A stretch of DNA of 64,000 nucleotides, from assembly GCF_003254395.2 (NCBI RefSeq), contig NC_037648.1:9612009-9676008 (forward strand). Direction: 5' to 3'. Of this stretch, positions 13,501 through 24,320 are shown in pieces. Both the position numbers and the translations under genes were made by a program. Below the pieces are notes generated by a model, which saw only the letters and a program-made list of their open reading frames with translations, was not told the DNA's origin and did not search any database. This DNA is from Apis mellifera. Its lineage: Eukaryota; Arthropoda; Insecta; Hymenoptera; Apidae. Each line of letters begins with the position of its first letter. Positions within the stretch are counted from its first letter, which is position 1.

Positions 13501-14178
13501 TTTGGTAGAGTAGTAGAGTGTCCTATCTTTTTTTTTGTTTTTCCAATCATTTTCTTATTTTGGAATAGAAATTAAGAACTATACATTAATAAACGAATTC
13601 TTCACTTAATAACATCTAGCTTATTTATTCTTCGAGTAAAAAAAACTTATAAGTTTAATCGAAGTAATCTAATCGTTCATTAATTCAGAAATTACACGTA
13701 ACTTGTCCTACAATAGTTGCTATGCACGTCGAATATCAGAATGCAAAATAGAAACGACAATAATTTACTAATTTTCCTTCTATTTTATTTTTTATTCGTA
13801 GCTTTATTTACTTGAGATTTCACGAATTTATTTCTAGACTCGAAGATAGATTCTTGTTGACGCGAAAGCCTACGCGAATTTTGATGAATATTCTTTTTTT
13901 ATTTCTAACATCGAGTGTCATTTCGCGTGAAACGAGTTTATAATTACAGATTTCAAGATTTATCTATTTCGTTATACAGAATGGTTGAACGGAGAAATGA
14001 AATATTGCTACATTCATGAATATTTCGTCCTTTTTGCTGTCGATTTTCAACCAGTTTCATCATCACGCGTGTTAATTACCAGATATAACGACCAGAGATC
14101 GCAAAGATCATTAAGTTTGCTACCATCAACCACGGATATAAAATTAACCCTTACTCCATAAACGGAACTCATTCGTTT

Positions 14179-14180
<2 letters not shown>

Positions 14181-14227
<47 letters not shown>
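14181..14227. repeat. (TA)n microsatellite
   Basis: About 22 uninterrupted TA units flanked by AT-rich sequence; likely polymorphic in length. Confidence 0.95.
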
Positions 14228-15449
14228 CTTATTTCATATACATATTTTGTAATAATAATAACGATATTCAAATTATTGTTTAAATTTCTTATCCTAATAA
14301 CGATCTTAATTTGAAATTCTCGAGGATGCTATATAAATTTTATCGGATATTTTTTCAAATATTTTTACCTATCGGGAAAACATTGGCGAGAGCGAAACGG
14401 CCTCCATTTACGACTTTGGATCACCATAAAAGCGTTTATGGAGTGAAGTTCACGATCACGATATAACGAAGTTTAATGCTTTCCCCTCCCCTTCCTCCTC
14501 CTCGAATAATAATAATTTTTTAGAAAAAAAAAAAAAAAAAAGTCTAATATAATCCGATCTATCTATCATTCGAATCAAATTTGCAACGCATGGAAAACTG
14601 CCAACATTTCAAAAGAATCGGAATTCCACCATTTTCAAGAAATGGAATCAAAGCGGAAGCATGCCGTGGCCGGTTATTTTATCATTTTCCTTCGCAACGC
14701 TCCGCCGATTCGCATTTCGTGCACACGAACTTGGAGAGGAATCCGCGATCCCGATATAAAAATTCCGGGTTCGCGCATCCCGGCCAAGATAATCGGATTT
14801 TTCACACGTTCCTTTCGCGTGCACGCGCGAATACGCTTGATAAGGCGAATGGAATAAAATAAAATTAGCTATTAATCACATTCCGCTGGAATACATCGCG
14901 CAGATTGCTCGTCCACGTTTCACCCGTGTACGAGTGAAAATAGAGGGGAAGAGAGAGAGAGAGAAAAAAAAAGAAAAAAAAAAAGAGGAGGAAGAGGAGA
15001 ATGGCCGTGCCACATTTTACGATTTATCCTCGCAATTTCGGTGGTGCGGCAATTACGAACAGGCATTTATAAATATTAGCGGGTGGAACCTCGTATCCCT
15101 GTATGCAGGTCGTACACGGTTACGCGCTTTTTTTCGCGGTAAAAAATCAACATTCGAGATATACGGTCGTTTTGAGCGGATATACGCCGATTCGAGCGAG
15201 TCTCTACCCCTTGGACAGATTTTTCCCTATCGCGATGAACTATGGATTCGTGACGAATCGATGTTATCGTTTGGTTTCTTTTCGCGTTCGAGAGAACGAA
15301 ATTTTGTCGAGTTTCCCGATTTTTATCTCTAGCCTCTCGTGTGATTTTTACGGTCCCGATAAATGGACTAGCGTTTCCACCGAATTTTTTTCCTCTTTGA
15401 AAGAAATATCCGTGATAGGTTGGATTTTGATGTATCTAGCCTGATCAAT

Positions 15450-16870
15450 AATTCTACAATTTTAATAAATCTTCAATATTTTTTTTATTAAGAAACTTAA
15501 ATTTTACTATTTAAAAAAAAAAAAATGTTATACTGATATATAGTATATATATCTTGATACCTTTAATTTTGATGCAGTGTATGTGTTTGCTTAATGATTA
15601 TAATTCTATCTTAAAATTAATGAATTTATAATCTTATAATGAAAGTTTATATTTATATATATTAATTTTTGTATTTTGTGAATGTCTTTTTAACTATAGA
15701 ATTTTAATATTCTTGTTTTCATTTCAAATTTATTTGCTAATTATAATAATAATAAAAGATATATGAAAGAATGATGCAATGATGTGAAAAAATTTGAAAC
15801 AATTTTAATATTATATAAACCTAACCCTAATATATGTTAAAACCTAAGTATATTTTATACGCATAACCTAGTTTTCAAATATTAGTATTAAATGATTTGC
15901 ATTGAATAAAATTAGATAACTACATGTCGCAGTGTAGTTTCTTAAAGATTTTATTCTAAAATAGTTAGTATCAGATTATGTAGTCATAATGTTCTATGAA
16001 TACAAATAATAAGATAAACTAAAATAAAAATAAAAATTATTAGACTGTTTGAAAATTAGAATCTGAAAATATGTAACTAAATATATTTTGGAATAATAGA
16101 CGTTAGAAATATATATATATGCAACTAAGAAATATATAATATAAATGTATGATATATGTGCATAAAAGAGATTTAAAGATACAATAAAATCAAGCTAATA
16201 TTTTAATTTTAGCTAAATTTTATTTAAAATTCCAAAGTATTAAATCCAAATAAACAAAAGAAATTAAAAACAATAGATAAAAGAATTGTGAAACAAGAAT
16301 TATCAAAGAAATTGTATAAGTAGACAAAGAATTAGAATTTCTGTTCTATCTTATAAATTAATATAACTTAAACCGATTTAGATAAATTAAATAATTAAAA
16401 ATTTTATGTCTACTTATCTATTTCATATTCTTGTATTTCTGTCTTTAAAATTTCTATATAAAGAATTCTTTTAAAGATAAAGAAGTTTCTTTATTAGAAA
16501 TTTTATATTTTAAACGCATAAATTATAATTATATCAAATCATTATTATTTTGTCTTATGCTTTATATATTTTTATTATATAGTAAAAGTACTATATAATA
16601 AAAAACTTTAATAACTTAATCATACTTTTATTTCATGTTTAGAATTCCAATTATTTAGTTTATTTTTCTAAATTGATGAATGTACATAATATACTCATCA
16701 TGTATTCATCAATTTAGAAAAATATATATATTCGTCAATGTACATTCATCAATTTAGAAACATTACTTAATTTTAAGTTAACAAAAATGTATGAAACATA
16801 AAAACAAGCTTTATGGAAAGAAATATCTTTAAATTTAATGTTCAAAGCATTCCAGATTAGGTAGCACTTA
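15450..16870. other. 1.4-kb extremely AT-rich, CpG-poor block
   Basis: By eye this block contains almost no CpG and very little G or C, in sharp contrast to the CpG-bearing segments on both sides. It has many TATATA runs, a perfect 22-bp inverted repeat near 16.7 kb and no open frame of note. It starts just after a complex patch ending near 15.44 kb. It stops exactly at the minus-strand donor at 16871, so it is the immediate first-intron sequence of the proposed minus-strand exon. It may be a matrix-attachment-like or nucleosome-excluding segment, or decayed transposon sequence. Nothing in it identifies which. Confidence 0.6.
16665..16760. repeat. perfect 22-bp inverted repeat with a third internal arm
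   Basis: TTTCTAAATTGATGAATGTACA at 16665-16686 is exactly complementary to 16739-16760. A third copy, matching 19 bases of the left arm in inverted orientation, lies between them at 16704-16722. The left arm can thus pair with either right-hand copy, giving alternative hairpins with loops of 22 or 52 nt. It lies in the AT-rich block. It could be a cruciform-prone site or the remains of a miniature inverted-repeat element. No target-site duplication is evident. Confidence 0.85.
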
Positions 16871-16871
16871 C

Positions 16872-17250
16872 CTTATATCTGCATTGTTCAAATATGACGC
16901 CGAGGTGGATCATTGCATCTAATTTCAAGCCGACGTTGATTTTGTTCACAAATATGTTCGTTTTCGTCGTAATTCTTCAATATTTTCAATTTAAAACACA
17001 AATTATTCATAGTCTTAGTCACTTGAAATTGACCGATACTTGTATCAATCTTGTACATCGCGTTTTATCGCGTCCATGAAAAAATTTCGATTAAAAGCAC
17101 GCTATTCGATCGCAATTTCACTTCTACCACAATGTTCAATTAATATTCACGGTTTAATCTATCTTTTTCACTATTATCACTTCAAATTAACAATATGCGC
17201 AGTAATTTCGAATATCCTCACACGACGCCATATTGGTTTCAAGGAAAAAT
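16872..17250 (-). other. candidate minus-strand first exon (5' UTR) with strong donor
   Basis: Reading leftwards, the segment ends ATATAAG|GTAAGTGC, a near-consensus 5' splice site with its boundary at 16872/16871. No pyrimidine tract precedes the exon end, so this is an ordinary donor and not a recursive site. The upstream end is not defined. I place it near 17.25 kb because the CpG-rich sequence of a presumed promoter begins there. The exon holds a 40-codon frame (16888-17010) and shorter upstream ATGs, so it is probably untranslated. It is head-to-head with the plus-strand exon at 17748-17847. It may be an alternative first exon of the minus-strand gene implied by the recursive sites. Confidence 0.45.
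16888..17010 (-). CDS. 40-codon open frame inside candidate first exon
   Basis: An ATG at 17010 opens a 40-residue frame (M-N-N-L-C-F-K-L) ending R-R-H-I and a TGA at 16888, just 16 bases before the donor. The product would be basic and hydrophilic, with no signal or domain that I recognise. Its place wholly inside a presumed 5' UTR makes it an upstream open reading frame candidate. Translation cannot be inferred from sequence alone. Confidence 0.15.
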   Translation of the reverse strand: MNNLCFKLKILKNYDENEHICEQNQRRLEIRCNDPPRRHI

Positions 17251-17747
17251 GCGCGGGAAAGGTCCTATAATTGCATGACTTTCGGGACACATCGGCGACA
17301 TTCGTGATTGTTCGGGAAAGTTGCGCATGCTCGTTAAGTTTCGAAATTAATTGCGTATGTACGGAAACGCGAAAACGCAATATGGCGAATAATTTTTCTC
17401 TCGTGTACATACGGCTATGTAAATCATGGCAAACTGTTCGAAAGTAATTCGCCAATAAGAATAACAACTCGGAGTGGTGAATATCGAAAACACGCCATCG
17501 GCGAGCGTCCCGCAATTTGCATTTCTGATACGGCCGCGATATACCACGCGATGTAACCGGTAAAAAGAGAGATGAGAAATTGGAAACGGTTACACTCCTG
17601 ACGTCCCTTCCTGCCTCTGTGTAATATTTTACAATGCCTCGCCGGGGACAAGGTGTTCGAAGTCTATGCACGTTCGTGGTAGAGTGCAGAAAAAGAAAAA
17701 AGAATAGTTTGTTTTTAAACGAGAACAGTGCCTTCTTTCGATCGTGC
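17226..17747. promoter_or_regulatory. candidate divergent CpG-rich promoter
   Basis: The interval between the two head-to-head exons is rich in CpG words (CGCGGG, CGGCGAC, GCGCATGC, CGGCCGCG) and lies directly beside the CpG-poor AT-rich block. It contains an inverted pair of ten-base motifs, CGCCATATTG at 17226-17235 and CAATATGGCG at 17378-17387, each with an ATGGCG core resembling YY1/Pho-type sites. Divergent GTAAGTG and CAG|GTATGA donors on either side fit a bidirectional promoter. I see no convincing TATA box. An 84-codon frame beginning near 17634 overlaps the promoter and first exon but looks accidental. Confidence 0.45.
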
Positions 17748-17847
17748 AGTCTTAGTTTACTTTCATTTGTGGTGAAGTGTGTGTATATTCTAAAAATAAT
17801 TTGCATTTATCCGTTGATACGCCAGCCACGTGGAAAATGGATATCAG
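17748..17847 (+). other. candidate plus-strand first exon with start codon and donor
   Basis: An initiator-like GCAGTCTTAG places a possible transcription start at about 17748. The following 89 nt contain no ATG until CACGTGGAAAATGGA, a favourable insect start context, at 17837. The frame reads Met-Asp-Ile and two further bases, then CAG|GTATGA, with the donor starting at 17848. An in-frame TAG at 17753-17755 shows the frame does not continue upstream. The exon would therefore encode only the first three residues, with the remaining coding sequence in exons I could not identify. Unspliced readthrough gives no long product. Gene identity is unknown. Confidence 0.45.
17837..17847 (+). CDS. three-codon coding start of a spliced gene (partial)
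   Basis: ATGGATATCAG precedes a donor GTATGA. It encodes Met-Asp-Ile and the first two bases of an Arg or Ser codon. The call rests on the clean, ATG-free leader and the quality of the splice site. The downstream exon was not found within the window. Confidence 0.3.
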
Positions 17848-18682
17848 GTATGAAATTGATTTCTTTCTTAGAAAATAAGGAATCTTGAGGTTATAAAGTT
17901 TTAGATAATAAGATTTCTAACATTATTATCCTCGTCTAAAAGGAACTCGTTTCTCATCGATTTAACAGTGAACTGTAAAGAAGATAAGTTAGTTAGATAG
18001 TTAGGTTAGATTAAAAATTGGTTTTCCTCTAACAAAATAAGGAACGTTTGAGACTAAAAAATAACGAATGGTAAATTCTATATCGTTAAATTTTCATTCT
18101 TTTTTAAGTTCTTTTAAGTTTTTTATTGAATTATAAGCAAAATATGAAGGAAAAGAAATATTCTCAAACGTTGCGATGTTTCTTCTTAGTACTTTTTAAG
18201 ACTTTATTTTTAACGGAAATCTCGTTTCTTATTATTTATCCTCTCCTTCACTGCTACATTATTACTCGATCCGAATATGACCCTTTCGAGGCATAATAAA
18301 CGGATTTTTCATACTTTTCGTAGCTTTCGTAGCGTTCTTAGTAGCTCGCGGTCGGCCAATTTTCACAGAATGCATTTCGGCCTCGTTCGAGCGAAATTTT
18401 TCGTGCATACATTCCTCGAATATGAGGCGCGAGAACGAGGAAAAAATGGCTGGCAAGCCACGTCATTTTAGACTCGTGAACGATATGAAATGTGTAACGA
18501 CTTTCACGTGTCCGCGTTCTAAACACGTTCGTCGTTCAACTTGTTTTGTTTGTTTTTCGCGATGAGGAAAAATTTTTTTAACTTAAAACTGTGATAAAGT
18601 GGAATCTTGAGTATTTTTAACTATGCGACAGAATGAAATATAAAATATTAGCACACATTAGCATACAAAGACATATGGGAGA

Positions 18683-18724
18683 ATTTTAATTTTAATTTTA
18701 ATTTTAATTTTAATTTTAATTTTT
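18683..18724 (+). repeat. (TTTTAA)n hexanucleotide repeat
   Basis: About seven units of ATTTTA phase register run without interruption in AT-rich sequence. Confidence 0.9.
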
Positions 18725-19230
18725 GCTTAAAATTTAAAAGGATATTTATATTAATTTTTAGATTTCTATTGACATGTTTGGTTAAGGATTAAAATTATCC
18801 TTCAAATTATTTACGTAAAATTTAAATATATGAAAATCTATATATTGCATTTATGCATTATATATAAAAAAATATAAATGTCCAGTATGCATTACGATAT
18901 TTATGGAATAAAGAAAATCTCTATTTAAGATTCATTCGTGTTTATAAAAATTTCATTTCAAAATTCTCAATCTGGCAATAGCTGTGTTAACAAAGTCGTT
19001 GAAACATTAATCGAGAAAGCTGTTTATCGAAGCTTCTTGTCAAGGAACGTAGTAAAAGTAAAGCATAAATCCCACGTACGAATAACCATTATCGATAATT
19101 CAGAGGGCAACAATGCCACATTTTCTTCGACTTTTAAAGTGTCCTAAACTTCCAGCAGCGCGAAACGCGACGGAAAAAGGCCATTGTTTCACAGAACCGT
19201 CGGCGACAAAAATTGGAAGAGTCTACGGTG

Positions 19231-19510
19231 TGCTTATGCTAAAGTACCTCTACTGGAATGGAGCCAAACACCGGTGGCGACGATTGTTTTTGCATCGAAG
19301 AAATCGATTCTCGCCTCGAACATTCGTACCGCCGCGAAAACTGCACCCACGCCACCATGTGTCATCGTTCCAATCACCGTTTGCCCTTTGAATTCGGGAA
19401 CCATTTCGAGGAACAAAGGCGTGGAATCGTTCAGCGTCGTCGTGAAATTGGGAATGGAAGAGTGGGAGAAACGCGAGGCGAAATTTCTCGAACGAGAAAC
19501 GATTTTATAA
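19231..19510. other. coding-like open region, strand undecided
   Basis: The segment is open in more than one frame on both strands, with balanced composition. On the minus strand a frame running left from about 19510 includes P-L-F-L-E-M-V-P-E-F-K-G-Q and ends at a TAA at 19234. It passes a possible donor AGAG|GTACTT near 19243. The plus strand reads T-P-V-A-T-I-V-F-A-S in another frame. Codon third positions look mixed on either strand, so I cannot say which, if any, is coding. I recognise no family. It might be an orphan exon, an old gene fragment or chance in a CpG-rich patch. Confidence 0.2.
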
Positions 19511-20589
19511 TAGATCGAATGTTAATCACAATTGACAATTTCACGCGAAATAAAGTCATTTTTCCAAGATATTCGATATTGATCGACATGTGTAAAGAAT
19601 ATTATATCCAATGCTCGAATTCGTCGTTGAGAATTGAAAGAGAGACGAAAGAAATTTAGATTTGAATCAGGTTAATTAATTTTGATTTATTGAAAAGAAT
19701 CTTAAATAGAGATTTCATTCCTACAAAGTAAAAATTATAATTAATCCCAATATTTTGAGACAATGATCTTCAATTTCAATCGTTATCACGTATATAACAA
19801 GTATGTAAAGAAATTTTTTTCTTCTAATTTATACAGGATTTAAGAGAGAAATAAGAAATAATAATGACAGAATATATTAAAGACTAACAAGTAGTGGAAT
19901 GTTAAGTTGATTTAAAAACACGATCTTATAATAAGAGCGCATCGATGCCATGCTTTATCTCGTTTATCCTGAATGTTCCTCATTAGAATCTCTAAAACGT
20001 CGATACTTTTCGATGAACAAGTTTCCGCGGTTATTCGTCTTGACATGCAGTCGTTAGAGGAAAAGAAGAACGCTAATGATCACAACTAACGAACCGATAA
20101 AAATAATAACGACTATAGTTATATCATTACGTCTGTCAGAATGAATCGAACATTTCCTCCGTGTCCCTAAAAGCACGAATAATCCATTATTCTTTGAACT
20201 GAAATTAAATAAACAAAAAAAAAAATAATTAAAACCATCCCTCCATAAAAGCTTTCATAATTCGAAACAGGGTAGGAAAAAAAAAAAATCAACAAAAATA
20301 TAATGCATCACAAACTCTTTGATCATCGTCCATCACGAATCCTATCCCATTTCTAACTTCCCCCATAGAACACGTTATAAATACCCATGGAATCATGCTT
20401 TTAATCTCCCATGATGAATTAATCCGCGGAAAGAAAGAAAGAGAAACACGGAGAGGGAGAAAAACCCAACCCCCTTCCTTCTCGTATTTATATATTCATC
20501 GCGCAAGAAATCATCTCGCGGGATAATAAACGGCAACATTTTTTAAGCGAAATTAATTAAATATCGAATTTTAACGCGAAATAGGAGAA

Positions 20590-21085
20590 ACCGTGGCCGA
20601 CAGCAAACATTGACCGGACATTTACATCTCAATGGGAAACCTCCTTCAACTCTCTGTGTGCGTGAAAGTTCGCGAGCCGACCCTCCCCCATCCCGTGTTC
20701 CCTTCAACAAATAATGCGTCGATGTCGATACACCTTACGCGGAATTAACATCGAAACGGCACCGCAAACGATCGAACTTTGCAAACGACACTCGGGCCAG
20801 GGATCTGCGCAAACAATGCAAAGCGTACGGACGACGCTGGTCAACACCTTCGGTATCGATGGGGGCCCACACGTATGCTATATAGCCAACGATAAACACC
20901 AAAGGCGCTTGTTATAATACGTGGGAACAATGCCGTAAATACTGCCGCAACTCCCCTGCCCAAATGGGATCGCCGGTTTCGAGTGACTGTTGGCATAGGG
21001 TGTTCCGCGAGTATCGGGATTTGACGAGGGGCGTTTGATTTGTCGCGGAAAATGGAGCATTTGTTTCGTGCATGTGCGATACATT
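20590..21085. other. complex CpG-bearing non-coding patch
   Basis: About 500 bp of sequence with few homopolymers stand out from AT-rich flanks. They include GCAAACATTGACC, ACACTCGGGCCAGGGATC and GGGGGCCCAC. Two overlapping open frames of 67-68 codons on opposite strands resemble nothing I know. The texture fits a regulatory or conserved non-coding element. It could equally be a short CpG-rich island. Confidence 0.3.
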
Positions 21086-21917
21086 TTGTATTTGGAATTG
21101 TTGGAAGTGTAGGATACGTGTAAAAATTCGATGGAAGTAAGTTAATATTATAGATTTTGAATATTTTCAGATCGAAATTCTATTGGGATTTGAAGATTTT
21201 AGTAGAAGGTTTCGATTATTAGAAAGATGTCAAATTTATTAATCGGTTCGACGATCACATTAAATTTAACTGAGAACTTTCATTGGAAATTTCGCTCGCG
21301 ATACATCGTATTCCATTCAGTCCCGTTAAAGAAGGAAATTCGAGTGAACTTAGATCGATTCAAATGAGCCAAAATTAGTGCCTGTATTAGTGTACATTAA
21401 CGAAATTTCCTCGGCGGTTTCCTCTCCAACTCCTCGCTTTCTCCTTGTTGCATATGCATACCTTTTTCTCCAAATGAATAATTCCAACTTTCTTAATTTC
21501 TTCCTTCGATGAAGAGTTTTGAAATATTCGCAGCTAATAAATCGATTGATCCCTTAAATTACAAACTCTTCATCGATGAGATTAATAAAATTATGTATTT
21601 CGTCGTAATTTGGAAAAAAGATACAATCCTTTTACATTTAATCTTTGAAACAATTTCTCTTCCGAAACTTCTTCTAACGATAATTTGCTCGTTTCAAATC
21701 TCCATTTTTGGGACACCCCGTAGAACCGTGTAAGATTTCTCTCGAACAATGCTGCAATATAAATACACGCGTTAATACATGTATATGCACAAGAGTATGC
21801 ACACTCCTCGTTCCCTCCCCTCGCGCCCTTAATACACCTCGCGCCGACGAAGAAGCCCCTCGAGCTTAAACTTTTATTTCGCGCCCCTCTAGATTAGCAC
21901 GATGTCGTTTACAGTGA

Positions 21918-21932
21918 CGACAGATGGCGGCC
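21918..21932 (+). promoter_or_regulatory. CTCF- or YY1-like motif
   Basis: CGACAGATGGCGGCC matches the AGATGGCG core shared by insect CTCF-type insulator motifs and, more loosely, YY1/Pho sites. It lies in a short CpG-rich patch between AT-rich segments. A single motif is weak evidence of function. Confidence 0.2.
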
Positions 21933-22758
21933 GAGCGATCCTGTAACTCTCCACCTTCATTGTGAATCTCGAAAAAGAGGGAGAGAGAGAGAGAGAGAGG
22001 GTAGATTCAAAATTCTCGAAAAGGGTTGAGGACGCGTAATTAACCGGTCGTTAACTGGGATGTTTCTCGCAGAACGAGTTGACGTAGGTAGGAGGATTCG
22101 TATATTTGATGATAAATTAGTTTGGTACGTTTGGTACGTGATGAAGAGCAGAGCGCAGAGAATTTTTTTTTTTTTTTTTATCGTGGAAAAATATTTTTTT
22201 AAGTGGAAAAAATTGGTACACGATATTTCGTTTTTTGTTAGATGTATTTCTATGTTAATCTATCGTAATGGAAAGTAATGTAGAAAAATCGATGGTATCG
22301 TGGAAAATTTTTATCAAACTGATTTTTCAGATATTTTTTTTACGTGTATTTTTCCTAATTTTATTACACGCTGTCTAAAACTTCTGATATTTTTTTATTT
22401 ATCAATATTTCGAAATTCTGCAAGTCAATTTCACGCGTTAACGATCAATTAAAAAATTGAAATTATATTAATAATATTTAAACCCTCTCCTTGCGAAACT
22501 TAATTAAAATCCAAACACAATAATATATCAATTCATCGAATATTTAACACCTCTCCGTACCAATTCTCAAGAACAATGAGAAGTATAAAAGCTACATCGA
22601 TTAAATTTATCTGAATATCGAAGCTATCCACCATTCGATAAACAATCTAAGAAAAGTAAAAGAAGAAGAAGAAGAAGTTCTCTTGGATCCAGCCGCGCGA
22701 CACGATTTGACCCCTGTCTGAATGGAAAATCATGTACCGCGTGCCGACAGAAAGCAGT

Positions 22759-22784
22759 GGAGAGAGAGAGAGAGAGAGAGAGGA
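22759..22784 (+). repeat. (GA)n microsatellite
   Basis: About eleven uninterrupted GA units lie beside a GGAAGGAAGG tail. Confidence 0.93.
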
Positions 22785-24129
22785 AGGAAGGCGAGGAAAT
22801 TCAGCGGATGGAGATTCCCGTGTCCTCGGGCTGCTCGGGATGCATATATGGGCTGCGCAGGTTGCATCTGGCGCCCCGTAGAAGCCCCCTCGAGCAAGGA
22901 TTCGAGGGTTCCGGACGACTTCGGGCTTGCTAAGGCATCTTCCGCGTTCCCCGTAACCCCCCTCCTTCCGGCTGGTTAACTATTGCCCGGAAATACGACG
23001 AAGACCGGCTTGGCACGAACGAGCTCGAGACCGGAAAACCGCCATGCTCCACTTCTTCTTACCTTCTTCCGCCGACGATTTATCGCCCTTCTTTATTAAT
23101 AATTTATCTCCTCCCCTTCGAATATTATTCCTTTTTATATATATATATATATTTTTAGTATCGTGATCGAGGGAATTTATGAATCTCAAAAACGTTTCTT
23201 TGTAATTCGTGCAATGTTCTCTTCCACGTTGAAGAGATTCTCGATTGTTTGTGGAAAATCTGATAGATTGCGTATGGAGTAATTTTTTTTTAATATGGAA
23301 CAGAAGTTTCTTGAAAGAGGCGTGTTTCATTCTGCCTGGAAACTTTACAGATCGGAATTTGAAAAAAAAAAAAGGAATGTGCCATTTCATTGGATGAGTA
23401 CAGAAGAGAGAATCAAAATTTATAAGTTAATTTAATTGAAGATGGTGAAGATTCAGTTTGGTTTTTAAAGTAGTTGATGAAGAGGATTTACCGAGGAAAG
23501 ATACGATGGTAATTAATTCTTATCTCGTGGAATTTGGTAAATTAAACTCGAGTAGTTTGATCAGCCAAGATTAGTATTGGATTTGAAGAATTTCAATGAA
23601 TGCAAGAAGTATGCAAGAATTTGGATAGGGTGTACAAGTTTGGTGAAAATTTTAGTAATAAATTAAATTCATAATGAAGGGGTTGGTAGCTTATAGAGAG
23701 AGTTTCTTCTCTGTTGTTAATTAATTAACTTAGACTGTGAGACAGTGATATAACGTTCGAAATTCATTCGCGAATTTCGAATTGAAATTCTTTCTAAATG
23801 AAAGAATATAAAAATAAATTAATCACTAAATCAATTTTCTTATATAATTTCTAACGTTCGATTATTCAATTTAAAAAAAATTACAAAAATTTCAGAGAAG
23901 AAAATTTCATTTTCTATCATATTATTCCTTTTAATAAAATCTTCAAATATTTTTATTTATTTATTTATTTTTTTTTTTAATACTTCGTGTAATATTTTAA
24001 TAATTTGAAAAACGTATTCACTTGAATTTATTCAGAATAAAATAATTTTTTATATTACATCATATGCATACGCTAGCGTACTAATTATCATCTTAATATA
24101 CATACATTTCAAGTAATGTTTTGCATTTA

Positions 24130-24320
24130 ATACCGGTTTAACGTGGATCGTGCGAGTCAGAGGAACTTATTTGGGCTGATTTGTGTACTGGCATGAAGTA
24201 GTTGAATTAGTCGGACTATGTGAATTCATTTGGCTAGAACAGTCAAACTGCGGCCAAGTTTATTTGCCTGGAGCAACTAGAAGGTTAACCTACAGAAACC
24301 CTGAAGCACTCGTTGACCCA
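24130..24320. other. 190-bp complex island of unknown origin
   Basis: This stretch has balanced base composition, few CpGs and no homopolymers, while both flanks are very AT-rich. Words of the form ATTTGG or ATTTGC recur at roughly 50-60 bp spacing (TTATTTGGGCTG, TTCATTTGGCTAG, TTTATTTGCCTGG). A plus-strand frame starting at 24183 begins M-Y-W-H-E-V-V-E-L but degenerates into A/T-driven residues, and the other frames contain stops. I found no C/D or H/ACA snoRNA layout. It could be a fragment of a mobile element, a conserved element or an RNA gene. Confidence 0.3.

Larger units (their letters stand above)
8776..16871. other. non-coding tract, probably intronic
   Basis: AT-rich sequence with poly-A/T runs, one medium-length tandem array (9993-10577), one long (TA)n and the unusually AT-rich block described separately. 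More complex CpG-bearing patches occur at 9.5-9.95, 11.6-12.1, 12.6-13.25 and 14.6-15.4 kb. Their open frames (up to about 130 codons near 15 kb) overlap and resemble no family I know. The patch at 12.6-13.25 kb includes a TC/TCC-rich strand-asymmetric stretch. Confidence 0.45.
17848..24130. other. non-coding tract with open patches at 18.3-18.5 and 19.1-19.5 kb
   Basis: This is the first intron of the proposed plus-strand gene, or intergenic DNA. It is AT-rich with a (TTTTAA)n repeat at 18.68 kb and a (GA)n run at 22.76 kb. More complex patches lie at 18.25-18.55, 19.1-19.65, 20.6-21.1, 21.8-22.1 and 22.7-23.05 kb. A 39-codon frame starts at the good-context ATG near 18448 (M-A-G-K-P-R-H-F). 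It has four cysteines but no recognisable motif. Confidence 0.45.

Noticed and set aside
15820..15830. CCTAACCCTAA, resembling insect telomeric (CCTAA)n
   Set aside because: Only about two imperfect units in AT-rich DNA; not a telomeric array.
17226..17236. CCATATTGG as an SRF CArG box
   Set aside because: Only five A/T bases separate CC and GG, while the CArG box needs six.
17177..17806. 209-codon minus-strand open frame
   Set aside because: It runs through the CpG-rich divergent promoter, where stop codons are scarce, and has no recognisable domain. The splice evidence points to first exons here instead.
23066..23120. Minus-strand donor GAAGAAG|GTAAGAAG
   Set aside because: It lies in a lysine-rich low-complexity frame with no acceptor in reach.
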